A DNA stretch of 64,000 nucleotides from an uncultured Planctomycetaceae bacterium (GCA_913031625.1 CAJWGB010000004.1:1-64000), one strand, 5' to 3'. Shown: positions 1-11,006, counted from the first letter of the stretch. Numbers and translations are program-made. The notes: a model not told the origin generated them from the letters alone.

Positions 1-162
1 CATCTTGATCAGGGTGCTCTTGCCCGCCCCGTTTTCTCCCATCAATGCCAGTACCTGAGCATGCTGGAGTGTGAGCGATACACCATCGAGCGCGCGGACA
101 CCGGGAAATGACTTCTCGATCCCTGCCATGCGAAGCAGTGGTGTTTGGTTGTTCGTCACCAT
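1..162 (-). CDS. Sugar ABC transporter ATP-binding protein, N-terminal fragment (truncated by window edge)
   Basis: Reverse complement from ATG at 162 reads [54 protein letters not shown]: Walker [10 protein letters not shown] typical of RbsA/MglA family. Directly downstream of an RbsB-like gene. Confidence 0.85.
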   Translation of the reverse strand, partial: MVTNNQTPLLRMAGIEKSFPGVRALDGVSLTLQHAQVLALMGENGAGKSTLIKM

Positions 163-230
163 GCTGCTTTTGATGATTTGGGGTCAGACGGGTCGGCGTT
201 CGTGCCGGAGTTTACTCCGCTTGGCCCGGC

Positions 231-1232
231 CTACTCTTCCGCCTTCAGAGCAGGGTCTTTGTCAGCATCTTCTTTGTAGTACAGGCTGGACTCAATGAGG
301 ATTTTCTTTTCAAAGTCCTCACCGTTCATGTACTTATGAATGATCTCCACCGTCATTTTGCCCATACGGTCAGGAAACTGAATCGGATCGCAGAGAATCT
401 TGCCGTCTCGAATGGCTTCCTTTCCTGCTTTTTCACCATCAAATCCAATGATGGTGACCTGGTCCTGGCGACCTGCCTCTTCGAGGGCTGTGCGTGCTCC
501 GAGTGCACACGGATCATTGATGGCAAAGATTGCTGACAGGTCCTGGTTGGCGACAATGGCGTCTTTGGCGACGTTGTAACCGATGTCTCTTTTGCCATCC
601 CCATTGCCCTCACCGACGACCTTGATTTGTGCGGCTCCGTCTTTTGCGTTGTGAGCGTCGACGACTTCCCTGAAGCCCTGTACACGAAGGATGCATGATG
701 CCGCGTCAGGCTTGTGGATGATATACACGTTGCCTCCGGATTCGCCCAGAAGCCTGACCATTGCTTCCCCCGCCAGTCTTCCGCCCTGCAGATTGTCGGT
801 GGCGATGTGGCACTTAACTTCTCCCTCTTCGCCGTCGTGCGCTGTGTCATTTGTGAAGACGGGGATGCCGGCTTCATTGGCTTTCTTGATTGCCTGTCCG
901 AGTGACTTTGGGTCAGTCGGCGTCAGCACGATTGCGTCCACGCCCTGCACGATAAAGTCATCAATCTGCTCCGCCTGCTTGGTAGCGTTGTCGCCGGAAA
1001 CGGTGATCACCTTGTAGCCAAGTTTGGCGCCTTCCTCTTTCATGTGATCGGAAATCACATTGAAGAACGGATTGGTGAGATCCATCGTGGAGTACGCGAT
1101 GACCTTCTCGTCGCCGTCTGTTCCGGGCTGCGAAGAATCAGTATCAGAGTTGCCGGACTCTTCAGGTTCAGCACATCCGGCGGCAAATAGAGCGAGCAGG
1201 CAGGTGAGGAAGGCGAATCGTGTGAGTTTCAT
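231..1232 (-). CDS. Sugar ABC transporter substrate-binding lipoprotein (RbsB-like)
   Basis: Lipoprotein signal LLALFAAGC, periplasmic binding protein type 1 pattern (VIAYSTMDLTNPFFNVISDHM, IVLTPTDPKSLGQAIKKANEAGIPVFTND, AIFAINDPCALGARTALEEAG). Confidence 0.93.
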   Translation of the reverse strand: MKLTRFAFLTCLLALFAAGCAEPEESGNSDTDSSQPGTDGDEKVIAYSTMDLTNPFFNVISDHMKEEGAKLGYKVITVSGDNATKQAEQIDDFIVQGVDAIVLTPTDPKSLGQAIKKANEAGIPVFTNDTAHDGEEGEVKCHIATDNLQGGRLAGEAMVRLLGESGGNVYIIHKPDAASCILRVQGFREVVDAHNAKDGAAQIKVVGEGNGDGKRDIGYNVAKDAIVANQDLSAIFAINDPCALGARTALEEAGRQDQVTIIGFDGEKAGKEAIRDGKILCDPIQFPDRMGKMTVEIIHKYMNGEDFEKKILIESSLYYKEDADKDPALKAEE

Positions 1233-1496
1233 GCAGGGCTCCGGGCAAATTGACTGCGGGCACTCTATTGAAACAAACCGGTTCGCGTGGCACCAGTGTA
1301 TGGGAAGAATTAGAGACTACGCCCTCGTTGCCCTGGGCTGGTCGCCCAAGGTCGGGCTCCGCGGGAAATCCGGACTGCCAGAGAGATGCCTCAAAACTAC
1401 GGAGTTTGAATTGAACGAACCGGCAGCCCCCTCGTAATCGCGTGCGGCCGTGCTGCCCGCGCCGCTAAGAATTGAAGCACGCTGGATTAACCGGCT

Positions 1497-1802
1497 TCAC
1501 AGCCTGTCGGAATCTGCTGTTCCGTCTGGATTCTCTACGCTACCCGCATCGTGGCGGAAGTACGCAAGCACTCCTGCCGAATATCCTGCGAGTCTTTTGG
1601 TGGCGGGAACAGGGGCGTCATTCTGCATTTCCTCAGCAAATACGCAGGCGAATGTGAGCGAACAGCCCGTCCAGACGGAGACACCCGCAGAGATCACCAT
1701 CAGAATCGCCACGATCCATGTGGGAAGCTTGGCAGCTTTCTGTGAAGCCGGACCATGGTCTCCGCTTCCATTGAGTGAACCCTGACAGCGCCCATGGGAC
1801 AA
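1497..1802 (-). CDS. Small hypothetical membrane protein
   Basis: 101 aa ORF with one clear hydrophobic segment (LPTWIVAILMVISAGVSVWTGCSLTFACVFA). No recognised family; overlapping ORFs on the other strand lower the confidence. Confidence 0.4.
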   Translation of the reverse strand: MSHGRCQGSLNGSGDHGPASQKAAKLPTWIVAILMVISAGVSVWTGCSLTFACVFAEEMQNDAPVPATKRLAGYSAGVLAYFRHDAGSVENPDGTADSDRL

Positions 1803-2299
1803 CAGAGTTCGCGGACGTTCAACTTGAAGAGGGAAGATAAGAAAACGAGGGTAACAGCCCGAAAATCACTTTCTCTGGCCATATTTGAGTGACGAGAAGC
1901 ACTTTGTTGAGCGCAGGCTGACGGAAATTTGGTCATCCGGACGCCTCAGACTCTGAAAAAAGCTCTCAGACCAGCGTTTCGTCAGGTCCACGCCTTGTCA
2001 GCCACTTTTCTGCTCGGTACCATCCCCGGTCCGATTTGTGGGTATCAGAAGCAAATCAGCTCGCCAGACTACAGAGTAGCCTGACCGAACTGACGATAGG
2101 TTCTGATACTCTGTTGGATTTACCGGGGCGCTGGAGCAACCCGCAGTGCGACGGCACTATTGCTCGCGCAGGTAAGTTCAGTCTCAGCAACCATTTACGT
2201 TCTGTGCTCAGATTGCATTGTTCGTAGGGGTTGCCGTTGAGATGGGGCGGAATCGGCCGCTTCATCCGGGATCCAATCCACTTTTACCTGGCTGATTTT

Positions 2300-3781
2300 G
2301 TGTTCGAAGGGATAACAGAAGGTCTATCGAATGCGTTCTCGGCTTTCCGGGGTACCGGAAAGATTACCGAGGCGAACATTCGCGAAGGCATGAAGGGCGT
2401 CCGTAAGGCGCTCCTTGAGGCCGACGTGGCTTTCGATGTTGCGCAGGACTTTGTCAAACGCGTGACAGAACAGGCGATCGGAACAGAAGTTCTAAAATCG
2501 CTGCGTCCCGAAGAGCAAATCGTGCATATCGTGCATCAGGAGCTGATTGCTCTGATGTCCGGCGATCACAACCTGCCCCTTCGCCGGGACGGTGTGACGA
2601 TCATCATGATGTGTGGACTGCAGGGGTCTGGAAAGACAACAACCTGCGGTAAGCTGGCGACAATGCTGAAGGAGCAGGGTTATGCTCCAATGCTGGTCGC
2701 AGCAGACCTGCAGCGTCCTGCGGCGATCGAACAGCTGAAAGTAATCGGGGAGCAGGTTGGCTGTCCGGTCTACCACGAAGATCCTGCCAGGAGCGATCCG
2801 GTGCAGGTTTGTCGCAATGGCGTCAAACAGGCGAAAGCTGGTGATTCAAGGGTTGTCATTCTGGACACCGCCGGCCGACTGGGAATCGACGAAGAACTGA
2901 TGAAGGAGCTGCAGCGGATCGACAATCGCGTCGGCCCGGACATGTGCCTCTTCGTCTGCGACGCAATGACTGGTCAGGATGCCGTTAACAGCGCCAAAGC
3001 CTTCAATGAGGCTCTGGAACTGGATGGTGTGGTCCTGACGAAGCTGGATGGAGACACTCGCGGTGGGGCTGCCTTATCAGTTCGTGCCGTGACAGGTGTT
3101 CCCATCAAGTTTGTTGGTGTCGGCGAACAGCTGGACCGTCTCGAGCAGTTCCATCCGGACCGTATGGCCGGTCGGATTCTCGGCGGCGGTGACATGGCAA
3201 CACTGTTGGAAAAAGCGCAATCCGCCTTCGATGAAGAGGAGATGCTTGCCCAACAGAAGAAGATGGAAGAGGGCAAATTCACGCTGGATGATTTCCGCAA
3301 GCAGATGCGGCAGATCAAAAAGCTGGGTTCCATGCGAGAGATCATGAAGATGATTCCTGGCATGGGGGGAGTCCTTGACCAGATGGGGGACATGAATCCG
3401 GAAGACGACATGCGTCGAATTGAAGGAATCATCGACTCCATGACGCTCGACGAGCGCAACAATCCGGACCGCATTGACCGCAGCCGCCGCAACAGGATTG
3501 CGAGGGGAAGCGGGGTTGAACCTTCAGAAGTCAATAAGCTGCTGAAGGAATTCAACACGATGGGCAAGACCATGCAAAACATGGCCTCCATGAGTCTGCG
3601 GGAACGGATGGCAGCGGTGAAGCAGATGGCTGATGGTGGGATGATGGATCCCAACGCAGACATCAAAGAGAAGAAGATTCGCAGCAAACGCGGACCCGCG
3701 AATTCCGCATTGGTGCGAGATAAAAAGAAAAAACAACGGAAAGACGCCAAAAAGGCGAAGAAAAGAAACCGAAGAAAGTAG
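2300..3781 (+). CDS. ffh: Signal recognition particle protein Ffh (GTG start proposed; open frame extends to 2231)
   Basis: [13 protein letters not shown]-domain, [43 protein letters not shown]-terminal M domain ([10 protein letters not shown]). Confidence 0.97.
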   Translation: MFEGITEGLSNAFSAFRGTGKITEANIREGMKGVRKALLEADVAFDVAQDFVKRVTEQAIGTEVLKSLRPEEQIVHIVHQELIALMSGDHNLPLRRDGVTIIMMCGLQGSGKTTTCGKLATMLKEQGYAPMLVAADLQRPAAIEQLKVIGEQVGCPVYHEDPARSDPVQVCRNGVKQAKAGDSRVVILDTAGRLGIDEELMKELQRIDNRVGPDMCLFVCDAMTGQDAVNSAKAFNEALELDGVVLTKLDGDTRGGAALSVRAVTGVPIKFVGVGEQLDRLEQFHPDRMAGRILGGGDMATLLEKAQSAFDEEEMLAQQKKMEEGKFTLDDFRKQMRQIKKLGSMREIMKMIPGMGGVLDQMGDMNPEDDMRRIEGIIDSMTLDERNNPDRIDRSRRNRIARGSGVEPSEVNKLLKEFNTMGKTMQNMASMSLRERMAAVKQMADGGMMDPNADIKEKKIRSKRGPANSALVRDKKKKQRKDAKKAKKRNRRK

Positions 3782-3910
3782 GATCTGTCGCCGGTTGCGG
3801 ACTGCTCGCTTGAGTCTCTGTCTGCCTCCGGGATTCAACAAATAACCCACGATTTGGGTCAAGATACAACTACCGAGACACGGGTCTTGGTTCTCATTCT
3901 GGAGTGTAAA

Positions 3911-4324
3911 ATGTCAGTTCGAATTCGAATGAAGCGGATGGGGCGAAAACATCGTCCATTTTACCGCATCTGCATCATGGACCGTCAGCGAGCTCGTGAT
4001 GGCAAAGCCATCGAAGAAGTCGGGTTTTACGACACGTCCGTAAAGGATAAAGCAAAGCGTGTCAGTCTGAATATGGAGCGGATTGACTACTGGCTGTCTG
4101 TCGGCGCTCAGCCTTCAGAAAAGGTCAACGCGCTGATTCAGAAGGTTCGCAAAGGCAAGTTTGGTGTTGCTGCTGAACCTCCGCCGATGCAGGCACCAAA
4201 GGCTCCAGAGCCTGAGCCGACTCCGGAACCTGCAGCGGAAGAATCAGCTGAAGCGACTGGGTCAGCCGAAGGTGAAACCGCCGAAGCTGAAGCAGATGCT
4301 GCAGCTGAAGAAGGTGGCGAATAG
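3911..4324 (+). CDS. rpsP: 30S ribosomal protein S16 with acidic Pro/Ala/Glu-rich C-terminal extension
   Basis: MSVRIRMKRMGRKHRPFYRICIMDRQRARDGKAIEEVGFYD; located between ffh and trmD. Confidence 0.97.
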   Translation: MSVRIRMKRMGRKHRPFYRICIMDRQRARDGKAIEEVGFYDTSVKDKAKRVSLNMERIDYWLSVGAQPSEKVNALIQKVRKGKFGVAAEPPPMQAPKAPEPEPTPEPAAEESAEATGSAEGETAEAEADAAAEEGGE

Positions 4325-4348
4325 CAGCGGTAACGCTGTGTTTCTGTC

Positions 4349-5047
4349 ATGCGGTTCGATGTTCTGACACTGTTTCCTCAGATCTTTGACAGTTATCTGG
4401 GGCAGAGCATTCTGAAGCTGGCAATACAGCGGGATCTTGTGAGCGTTCATACTCACGACTTTCGCGATTTTGCCAAAGGAAAACATAACCAGGTCGACGA
4501 CAAACCTTTTGGCGGCGGACCTGGGATGCTGTTGATGTGTGAGCCGATTTTCGATTGTGTCGAATCGGTTCAGGCGTCAGCGAATTCACCCGGTCGACTG
4601 ATCATGATGACCCCGCAGGGGCGAAAACTTGACCAGAGACTGGTGGAAGAACTTGCTCAGGAAGAGCGACTGGTCATCATGTGTGGCCGATATGAAGGAT
4701 TTGACGACAGAATTCTCCAGGGGCTACAGCCAACGGAGGTTTCGGCAGGCGACTTCATCTGTAACGGCGGTGAAGTCCCGGCCATGTTGCTGATCGATAC
4801 CGTGATTCGCCTCATACCGGAGGTGCTCGGTGACGAAACCAGCAGCAAATACGATTCATTCAACGAATCGGGATTACTCGAGTATCCGCAGTACACGCGT
4901 CCTCGCGAGTTCCGCGGAATGAAGGTACCCGACATTTTGTTAAGCGGAAACCACGAAGCGATTGCTGAGTGGCGACATCAACAGAGTCTTAAACGTACAG
5001 CTGAACGCAGGTCTGATCTTACAGCGGAGAACCCGCCAGACAGGTAG
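4349..5047 (+). CDS. trmD: tRNA (guanine-N1)-methyltransferase
   Basis: MRFDVLTLFPQIFDSYLGQSILKLA, DDKPFGGGPGMLLM, MCGRYEGFDDRI, SAGDFICNGGEVPAMLLID. Confidence 0.97.
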   Translation: MRFDVLTLFPQIFDSYLGQSILKLAIQRDLVSVHTHDFRDFAKGKHNQVDDKPFGGGPGMLLMCEPIFDCVESVQASANSPGRLIMMTPQGRKLDQRLVEELAQEERLVIMCGRYEGFDDRILQGLQPTEVSAGDFICNGGEVPAMLLIDTVIRLIPEVLGDETSSKYDSFNESGLLEYPQYTRPREFRGMKVPDILLSGNHEAIAEWRHQQSLKRTAERRSDLTAENPPDR

Positions 5048-5071
5048 TGCAGTCATCACAGGAATTTGATC

Positions 5072-5461
5072 ATGCGTAACAAACTTCTGGACATTGCAGA
5101 GCAGTCAAGTCTGCGGGAAGAGCCGCTGAACTTTACGGTCGGTGACACGATCGATGTTCACACACGGATCCTTGAAGGTAACAAAGAACGCGTTCAGGTC
5201 TTCAGCGGCGTCGTGATCGCTCGCCGCGGACACGGAACCAGCGAAATGTTCACCGTACGTCGCATCGTCCAGGGCGAAGGCGTTGAACGAACATTCCCGG
5301 TTCACTCACCCAAGATCGCAAAAATCGAAGTGAAGCGACACGGTCGCGTTCGTCGTGCCAAGCTGTTCTATCTTCGTGAGCGAACTGGTAAGGCCACTCG
5401 TTTGCGTGAACGAAAGGCCAAGCCCTGGGAAGTGGATCCAGGTGCCAAGAAGAAGAGCTGA
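5072..5461 (+). CDS. rplS: 50S ribosomal protein L19
   Basis: [33 protein letters not shown]...[25 protein letters not shown]; canonical neighbour of trmD. Confidence 0.97.
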   Translation: MRNKLLDIAEQSSLREEPLNFTVGDTIDVHTRILEGNKERVQVFSGVVIARRGHGTSEMFTVRRIVQGEGVERTFPVHSPKIAKIEVKRHGRVRRAKLFYLRERTGKATRLRERKAKPWEVDPGAKKKS

Positions 5462-5487
5462 TTCAAACTCTTCCGGAATGAACAATC

Positions 5488-5517
5488 AAAGGGCGGTGGG
5501 TTTCCACCGCCCTTTTT
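5488..5517 (+). terminator. Rho-independent terminator after rplS
   Basis: aaagggcggtgg-gttt-ccaccgccctttttc: long GC stem followed by a T run. Confidence 0.9.
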
Positions 5518-5701
5518 CGTTGGACGTTTCAGTCTCTGAAGACCTCGCTGAGCGTTCCCTGATGAGGCGACTGTCAGTTGCACTCGAGGCCGTACGGAGC
5601 GCAGCGAGCTACGACCTGGTTCCAGCTCAAATCTTTCCCGGCGTCCCGATGCGATCGCGCCGGAGCATCGTCGCTCCGCTCTTTGATCCGGCGTGCGACC
5701 T

Positions 5702-7054
5702 TCAATCATCCTTCGATCGGCCACGGCGGCGACGGTTTCTGGCCGCTTTTCTCTGGGCTGCGGTTGGTCGGGCGTTCTCCTGCGTTTCTTCCGTCGACTG
5801 TTCACCCTCCGGTCGATCTGTCGCCCGACGTCCTCCCCGACGATTGCGTCGTCGTCGCCGATTGCCGCTCGGTCGGCGTTCTCCGGGGGAAGGATTCAGA
5901 GTCGTGCTTTCAGGAGCCGGCAGCGGATCCGGCTCTCGTGCGTCCGGCAGAATCTCAAACCCCAGCATGCGTTCGATTTCACGCAGGAACTCACGCTCAG
6001 GAGGTGTGCAGAAAGAGATGGCGATTCCCTGAGCCCCTGCACGGCCGGTCCGTCCGATTCGATGGACATACTGTTCCGGTTCAGACGGCAACTCGAAGTT
6101 GAATACATGACTCACATTGTCGACATCGATTCCGCGAGCGGCCAGATCCGTGGCGACCAGCACCTGAGCCTTTTCGGAACGGAATGCTTCCATAGCCTGG
6201 TTGCGTGCATTCTGAGACTTGTTGCCGTGTACGACTGTGCAGTCGATGTCATTCCTTTTCAGAAAGTCGGCCACTGAGCCGGCGCCGCGCCGAGTTCTCG
6301 TGAACACGATCGCCTGTCCGACGTCTCCGGCCTTGATCAGCTGAGCAAGAAATGGTTTGCGCTGAGCAAAGTCCAGGAATACGACGCGTTGATCAATGAG
6401 CTCAACGTTGACGTGTGTCGGTGAGACGTCAACGTGTACCGGATCGTAGAGCAGTTGTTCTGCCAACTGCACGATCTTCTTCGGCATCGTGGCCGAAAAG
6501 AACATCGACTGTCGTCGAAGTGGAAGAACCTTAATGATCTTTCTGATGTCAGGCAGGAATCCCATGTCCATCATGCGATCTGCTTCATCAAGGACGAAGA
6601 CCTGCATCCTGTTCAGGTAGATGTAATTCTGCCCCATCAGGTCGAGCAAACGCCCGGGAGTCGCGACCAGCACATGGACACCTTCTTCCAGTGCCTGGAC
6701 CTGTCGCCCCTGGCCAACACCTCCATAGATCAGGACGTGTTTGATATCGAGGTGTTTGCCATAGACTTCGAATTGCTCTCCAATCTGCATCGCCAGCTCT
6801 CTTGTTGGTGCCACAACAAGTGCCAGTGGGCGTCTGGCGACGGTACCAAAGCCTCCTGACGCCAAACGCTGCAGGATGGGCAGGGCGAACGCAGCCGTCT
6901 TGCCGGTACCAGTCTGTGCACACCCAAGGACGTCGCGTTCTTCGAGAGCAGCTGGGATTGCGGCCGCCTGGACGTCAGTTGGCGTTTCGTAACCAGCATC
7001 TCTGATGGCTTCCAGGATTTCCGGCATCAGCTGGAGTGATTCAAAATCATTCAT
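5702..7054 (-). CDS. DEAD/DEAH box ATP-dependent RNA helicase with basic C-terminal tail
   Basis: AQTGTGKTAAFALPIL, VLDEADRMMDMGF, FSATMP, VATDLAARGIDVDNVSHVFNFELP, HRIGRTGRAG; Arg-rich tail (RRRRRNRRGGRR). Start set at MNDFESLQL. Confidence 0.96.
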   Translation of the reverse strand: MNDFESLQLMPEILEAIRDAGYETPTDVQAAAIPAALEERDVLGCAQTGTGKTAAFALPILQRLASGGFGTVARRPLALVVAPTRELAMQIGEQFEVYGKHLDIKHVLIYGGVGQGRQVQALEEGVHVLVATPGRLLDLMGQNYIYLNRMQVFVLDEADRMMDMGFLPDIRKIIKVLPLRRQSMFFSATMPKKIVQLAEQLLYDPVHVDVSPTHVNVELIDQRVVFLDFAQRKPFLAQLIKAGDVGQAIVFTRTRRGAGSVADFLKRNDIDCTVVHGNKSQNARNQAMEAFRSEKAQVLVATDLAARGIDVDNVSHVFNFELPSEPEQYVHRIGRTGRAGAQGIAISFCTPPEREFLREIERMLGFEILPDAREPDPLPAPESTTLNPSPGERRPSGNRRRRRNRRGGRRATDRPEGEQSTEETQENARPTAAQRKAARNRRRRGRSKDD

Positions 7055-9401
7055 CCGTCTGACCCTCCTGTGTGTCTGACTCGCAATCAGGGTGAGTGTC
7101 CTGTGCGGATGCTGGAGAAGTCCATCGCAGCAAGAGTGGCAGCAGCACGAGGTCTCCGAAAATGCCACCCAGCAGTGACAGCGTCAGCAGACCTCCAAAG
7201 TACACCAAAGGAACAAACCTTGAGGCAGTGAGCACCAGGAATCCTGCGATTAACGCGAGATGGGCAAACACGACTGCGCGACCAGCCCCCGCGTGCGCCA
7301 CGTGCAGCGCCTGTGACACCGACATTGTACGCCGAGCTCGCTCAAATGCAGTGATATAGTGAATCGTTGAATCGACCGTCAGTCCCATGCTGACGCTGGT
7401 GATCATGGCAGTTCCTATGTTGACGCGCGTTCCGAGCCACCCGAGGGATCCCATCACCAGGGCGACGGGAAATACGTTCGGTAACAGTGAGATCAGTCCG
7501 ATACGCAGACTGCGGAAGGCGATCGTCATGCACAGAAAGATGCCGCCGGTTGCGACCAGAAAGCTATTGAGCTGATCGCTGAGTAGACTCTGGATGACGG
7601 CGGCCAGCAGGACAAACATTCCGGAGGCTGAGGGAGGTGACTTCTGAATTTCCTCGATCTCATCGGGATTGAGGTCGTCCGCAATCGCGTCGTTACGCCG
7701 TCTCTCAGTGTCTGCAGCAAAGAACTTCTCGACAGTCGCGCGAATTGACCGAATCTGCTCCTCTTTGGAATCTGCCGGCTGCTGTTCTGCGGACCGCAGC
7801 ACGATTCGCATCCGCTGTTTTTCTATGTTGTAGAAGCTGGCGACCAATTCAGGATGACGTTGCTGGATGCGATCGAGGTTTCGTTTTGGACCGAAGAATC
7901 GCGGAGGCAGGCTTGTCATGTCTGTCAGCGAAAGAACAGTCAGGTTCTGATCTTCCGTGGTCTGTTCACGAAGCTGCGTGGTCAGATCGTGGACTCCATT
8001 CAGGAATTCGTTGTCCAGGGTCTCAGGAGTGTCGAATGCTACTTCCCAGCTGCCTGCACCTCCCAGACGTGACTCGACAAAGCGGAGGGACCTTACGATC
8101 TCAGAGGAGTCCTTGAAGTTGCGGCTGAAGTCCGTTTCCAGAGTTAGCTGAAATACGCCTGGTGTGGTTGCTCCGAGCAGCAGCAGGCAGACAATTGCCG
8201 TTGCAACCGGGCGTTGTTCCAGTACTCGACAGTTGATCTGGAGCGCGCGATCCAGCCAGTGCTCAAGAGGAACAGTTGCCGGCGAGCGCAGCCGGGACCC
8301 GGAAGCCAGCGTTGCCGGCAGCAGAACGAAACAGCCCGCCAGCACGACAAACGTTGCCAGGCACATCATGACTGAAAAGCTGCGAACCGGAGTGATCTGA
8401 CTGACAAGCAGAGATCCGAAACCCACGGCAGTTGTGGCACACGTCCAGAATACGGGCGACGCCATGTCTCTCAGTGTCTGGCGAGCCGCCTGATGCGGAT
8501 CAGTTTCGGAACTCGGGGCAGTTGCCGCCGCATTCCTCAGGTCGCGATAGTGAACAATCACATGCATGAAGGTGGCGATACCGATCACGGTCACCAGTGA
8601 ATTCAGCATTGAGCTGACCATGCTGAGTTCTGCTCCCTGCAACTGGAGGGTGGCTCGGGTTACGAGCACAGCACCCAGCACGAGACCAGTGGGTGCCAGC
8701 AGCCAGCGGAGGCCATGAAACATCACCAGCAGAACGACGGATAAAATAGCGAGAGAAACAAGAAACAGGCTTCGTGAGTCCTGTTCCACCAGCTGAAACA
8801 TGTCGTAAACCTGGACCGGTTCTCCGGCGACAGCCACTTCGGCATTCAAAGTTGCCGCGACTTCCCGAATCGCATCGATGGTATTACCTCGAGGCACGCC
8901 AGACGCCTCTTCCGGCAGTAGCTCCACGATAATTCCCGTGGTTCGTGCATCGCGTCCGATCAGCGTGCCTTCAAACAGCAGCACCATCGCCCGCTTCATA
9001 TTTTTGAAACGAATTGTCTTCTCGAGCATGCCGGGGAGGTGCTGTGTCTTCTCGGCATTGATCCCTTTGATCCCATTCAGCTTCTCGGCGGTGCTGCGAA
9101 TTCGTTTCTCTGCGGCAGGCGCGATTGGGACCCAGTCATCGACCAGTGCTGTCTTCAGGTCCGCTGGATAGTCTCCCTCTACATCCAGCAGTCGATCCTC
9201 AGTCCATGCAACCAGCACAAACTCATCACCGCCAAACTCGGATCTGCTACGGTTGAGCAGAATGAGATCCGGATTATCTTCTGCGAAGAAGGACTCAATT
9301 CGCTGATCAAAGACCAGTTGTTCCGACAACGGAATTGCGCACAGCACACCGATGGCGGCGAGGAAGAGGAGCAGGTTGCGATATTGGATCAGGATGCCCA
9401 T
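7047..9401 (-). CDS. MMPL/RND family transporter-like membrane protein
   Basis: 784 aa with two repeated multi-TM blocks and large soluble loops; IATFMHVIVHYRDL, GLTVDSTIHYITAFERARR, typical MMPL/SSD pattern. Confidence 0.88.
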   Translation of the reverse strand: MGILIQYRNLLLFLAAIGVLCAIPLSEQLVFDQRIESFFAEDNPDLILLNRSRSEFGGDEFVLVAWTEDRLLDVEGDYPADLKTALVDDWVPIAPAAEKRIRSTAEKLNGIKGINAEKTQHLPGMLEKTIRFKNMKRAMVLLFEGTLIGRDARTTGIIVELLPEEASGVPRGNTIDAIREVAATLNAEVAVAGEPVQVYDMFQLVEQDSRSLFLVSLAILSVVLLVMFHGLRWLLAPTGLVLGAVLVTRATLQLQGAELSMVSSMLNSLVTVIGIATFMHVIVHYRDLRNAAATAPSSETDPHQAARQTLRDMASPVFWTCATTAVGFGSLLVSQITPVRSFSVMMCLATFVVLAGCFVLLPATLASGSRLRSPATVPLEHWLDRALQINCRVLEQRPVATAIVCLLLLGATTPGVFQLTLETDFSRNFKDSSEIVRSLRFVESRLGGAGSWEVAFDTPETLDNEFLNGVHDLTTQLREQTTEDQNLTVLSLTDMTSLPPRFFGPKRNLDRIQQRHPELVASFYNIEKQRMRIVLRSAEQQPADSKEEQIRSIRATVEKFFAADTERRRNDAIADDLNPDEIEEIQKSPPSASGMFVLLAAVIQSLLSDQLNSFLVATGGIFLCMTIAFRSLRIGLISLLPNVFPVALVMGSLGWLGTRVNIGTAMITSVSMGLTVDSTIHYITAFERARRTMSVSQALHVAHAGAGRAVVFAHLALIAGFLVLTASRFVPLVYFGGLLTLSLLGGIFGDLVLLPLLLRWTSPASAQDTHPDCESDTQEGQTDE

Positions 9402-9550
9402 ATGGACAGGGTATCAGAATGCCGACGGTTGGTCCGTGCCTCGGCCGGAACCTTGGGCACCTGTTGTCTCTGGCATCCTGCCACACAGGAGTGTCCTCAA
9501 CGGAGTGGCTCCTGTTTTGCGATGGGCGATTTCCCGCGAACGCGTGCAGT

Positions 9551-9958
9551 TTACTTCCGCAGACTGGGGTCAACACGCACCAGAAACCAGCGGTGTCCCT
9601 GCTCATCGTCCACCGTATAGAACTCTCGGACTGCATCCGAGGTTGAGTCATCTGAGGTGACGACGACTTCCTGAGTGAGGCCGGATGGACTGACGGCCTG
9701 GTAGTGGCCAGCGGCAATTCTTGCCGGAAGCGGAACTTCGATTTCCTGCTTCTCTAACGTTTGCACCACGACCGGTGCCGACTCGGTGGCACAGGCAAGA
9801 ACGGGGTTGGCAGCAGGCTCAAGCTGAGCAACAGCCATGCGTTCCTGCTTTGCCCGATTTCGCTGAGCAAGGGCAGCTTCCATTGCAGCCTGATCGCCAT
9901 CCCATGCAGCCATGAATGTGGCAGTCACAAGGACGAGTAGAAACAAACGGGGATTCAT
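9551..9958 (-). CDS. Hypothetical secreted protein
   Basis: 135 aa ORF with signal-peptide-like N-terminus MNPRLFLLVLVTATFMAAWDGDQA; Gln/Ala-rich, no family recognised. Confidence 0.6.
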   Translation of the reverse strand: MNPRLFLLVLVTATFMAAWDGDQAAMEAALAQRNRAKQERMAVAQLEPAANPVLACATESAPVVVQTLEKQEIEVPLPARIAAGHYQAVSPSGLTQEVVVTSDDSTSDAVREFYTVDDEQGHRWFLVRVDPSLRK

Positions 9959-10379
9959 GAATCAGATCCTGGATCGCCTTATCAAAGTAACGGCCCGCGT
10001 TCATGGGCAATGGGGTCTGTTGAACCAGCCAGGTGGCGCAGGAAGGAGGACCCTGGAGGGGTTTATCGTCTGAGGGGATGGTCCGGCTCTGGCAGATTCT
10101 GCCTCAATCATGTGCTGCACCCGGAAAGGGTGCACGCCTGCGGGCGGTGCCGACGATAGGGATTGTGTGGAGATTGACGTTTCAGGTTGCGTCTGGGATG
10201 TGGCCACAGGGTTTACGCAACCCCTTCGATCGATTCCTTCGACAAAATCGGAATATTTTCACAAGTTGTACGGCAGGTCCGATCGATACACAGAAGGTCC
10301 AGCATCGTAAGGACTGGTCACAGTTCGACGGATACTCAATCACTGACCTTCGGGTCTGGTCCAGGCAGGGAAGAAGACA

Positions 10380-10955
10380 ATGAAGACGTTTGGCAGGCAT
10401 CTTCGCCGATGGGGCATCATTACCACCATCTGCCTGATGACCTTCGTCAACAGTGGATGCACACTGACGAACGGCTTCATCGGTGTGGTCTATGAGTACA
10501 TGATATTCTGGGAAACACTTCCAGTGATGCCCATCACTCCATATCAGATGGGGCGTCTGGAAAATGAACTCTGGGAACGCGAGCGTTACCAGACTGTTCC
10601 GGTCCTGGAACCCATCGAAGGCGATCACATCCCTTACTGTATTGACCCCCCCAGTGACGATCAGATCATTCGTGCACTGCCGGAGGACGTAGCCGGAGGA
10701 ATTGCATTCCTGCAGGAGACACAACGAAACAATGTTCGCATTGTTGTTGAGCGACTGGTTGATCGACTCGATGAGGTGAAGGTTTATCCTCTGGTCGGTC
10801 CCGCGAGGCTCCACCACTGTCACTGGAAATGTACGGTTTACTACGACAAGACAATTCGTTCCTACTGGCCGATTCCGTTCGTGCATGTCGACCAGACTCA
10901 GGAAGTCGTCTACATCGACAAGGACCACCTGATTCGAGTCGGTCCGACCGAGTAG
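10380..10955 (+). CDS. Hypothetical lipoprotein
   Basis: Signal with lipobox-like Cys (TTICLMTFVNSGCTLTNGF); followed immediately by a strong terminator. Confidence 0.8.
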   Translation: MKTFGRHLRRWGIITTICLMTFVNSGCTLTNGFIGVVYEYMIFWETLPVMPITPYQMGRLENELWERERYQTVPVLEPIEGDHIPYCIDPPSDDQIIRALPEDVAGGIAFLQETQRNNVRIVVERLVDRLDEVKVYPLVGPARLHHCHWKCTVYYDKTIRSYWPIPFVHVDQTQEVVYIDKDHLIRVGPTE

Positions 10956-10974
10956 GCGAAATCGAACTGAATGC

Positions 10975-11006
10975 AAAGGCGACCTCTTTGAGTCGCCTTT
11001 TTTTAT
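10975..11006 (+). terminator. Rho-independent terminator
   Basis: aaaggcgac-ctcttt-gagtcgccttttttt. Confidence 0.88.

Noticed and set aside
2974-3750. 258 aa minus-strand ORF in ffh
   Set aside because: Antisense shadow of the well-conserved Ffh M domain; low-complexity Ser/Arg content.
5355-6277. Several long plus-strand ORFs (225, 174, 194 aa) over the helicase gene
   Set aside because: They lie antisense to a convincing DEAD-box helicase; their Arg/Ser/Pro-rich compositions are shadow translations of its sequence.
10110-10145. Hairpin tgcaccc-ggaaa-gggtgca in the 9959-10380 intergenic region as a possible ncRNA
   Set aside because: Only a 7-bp stem, no T tract, no matching known RNA structure recognised; would need covariance search.
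10182-10976. 264 aa minus-strand ORF opposite the 10380-10955 lipoprotein
   Set aside because: The plus-strand frame has a lipoprotein signal and is followed by a strong terminator; the antisense ORF has neither.
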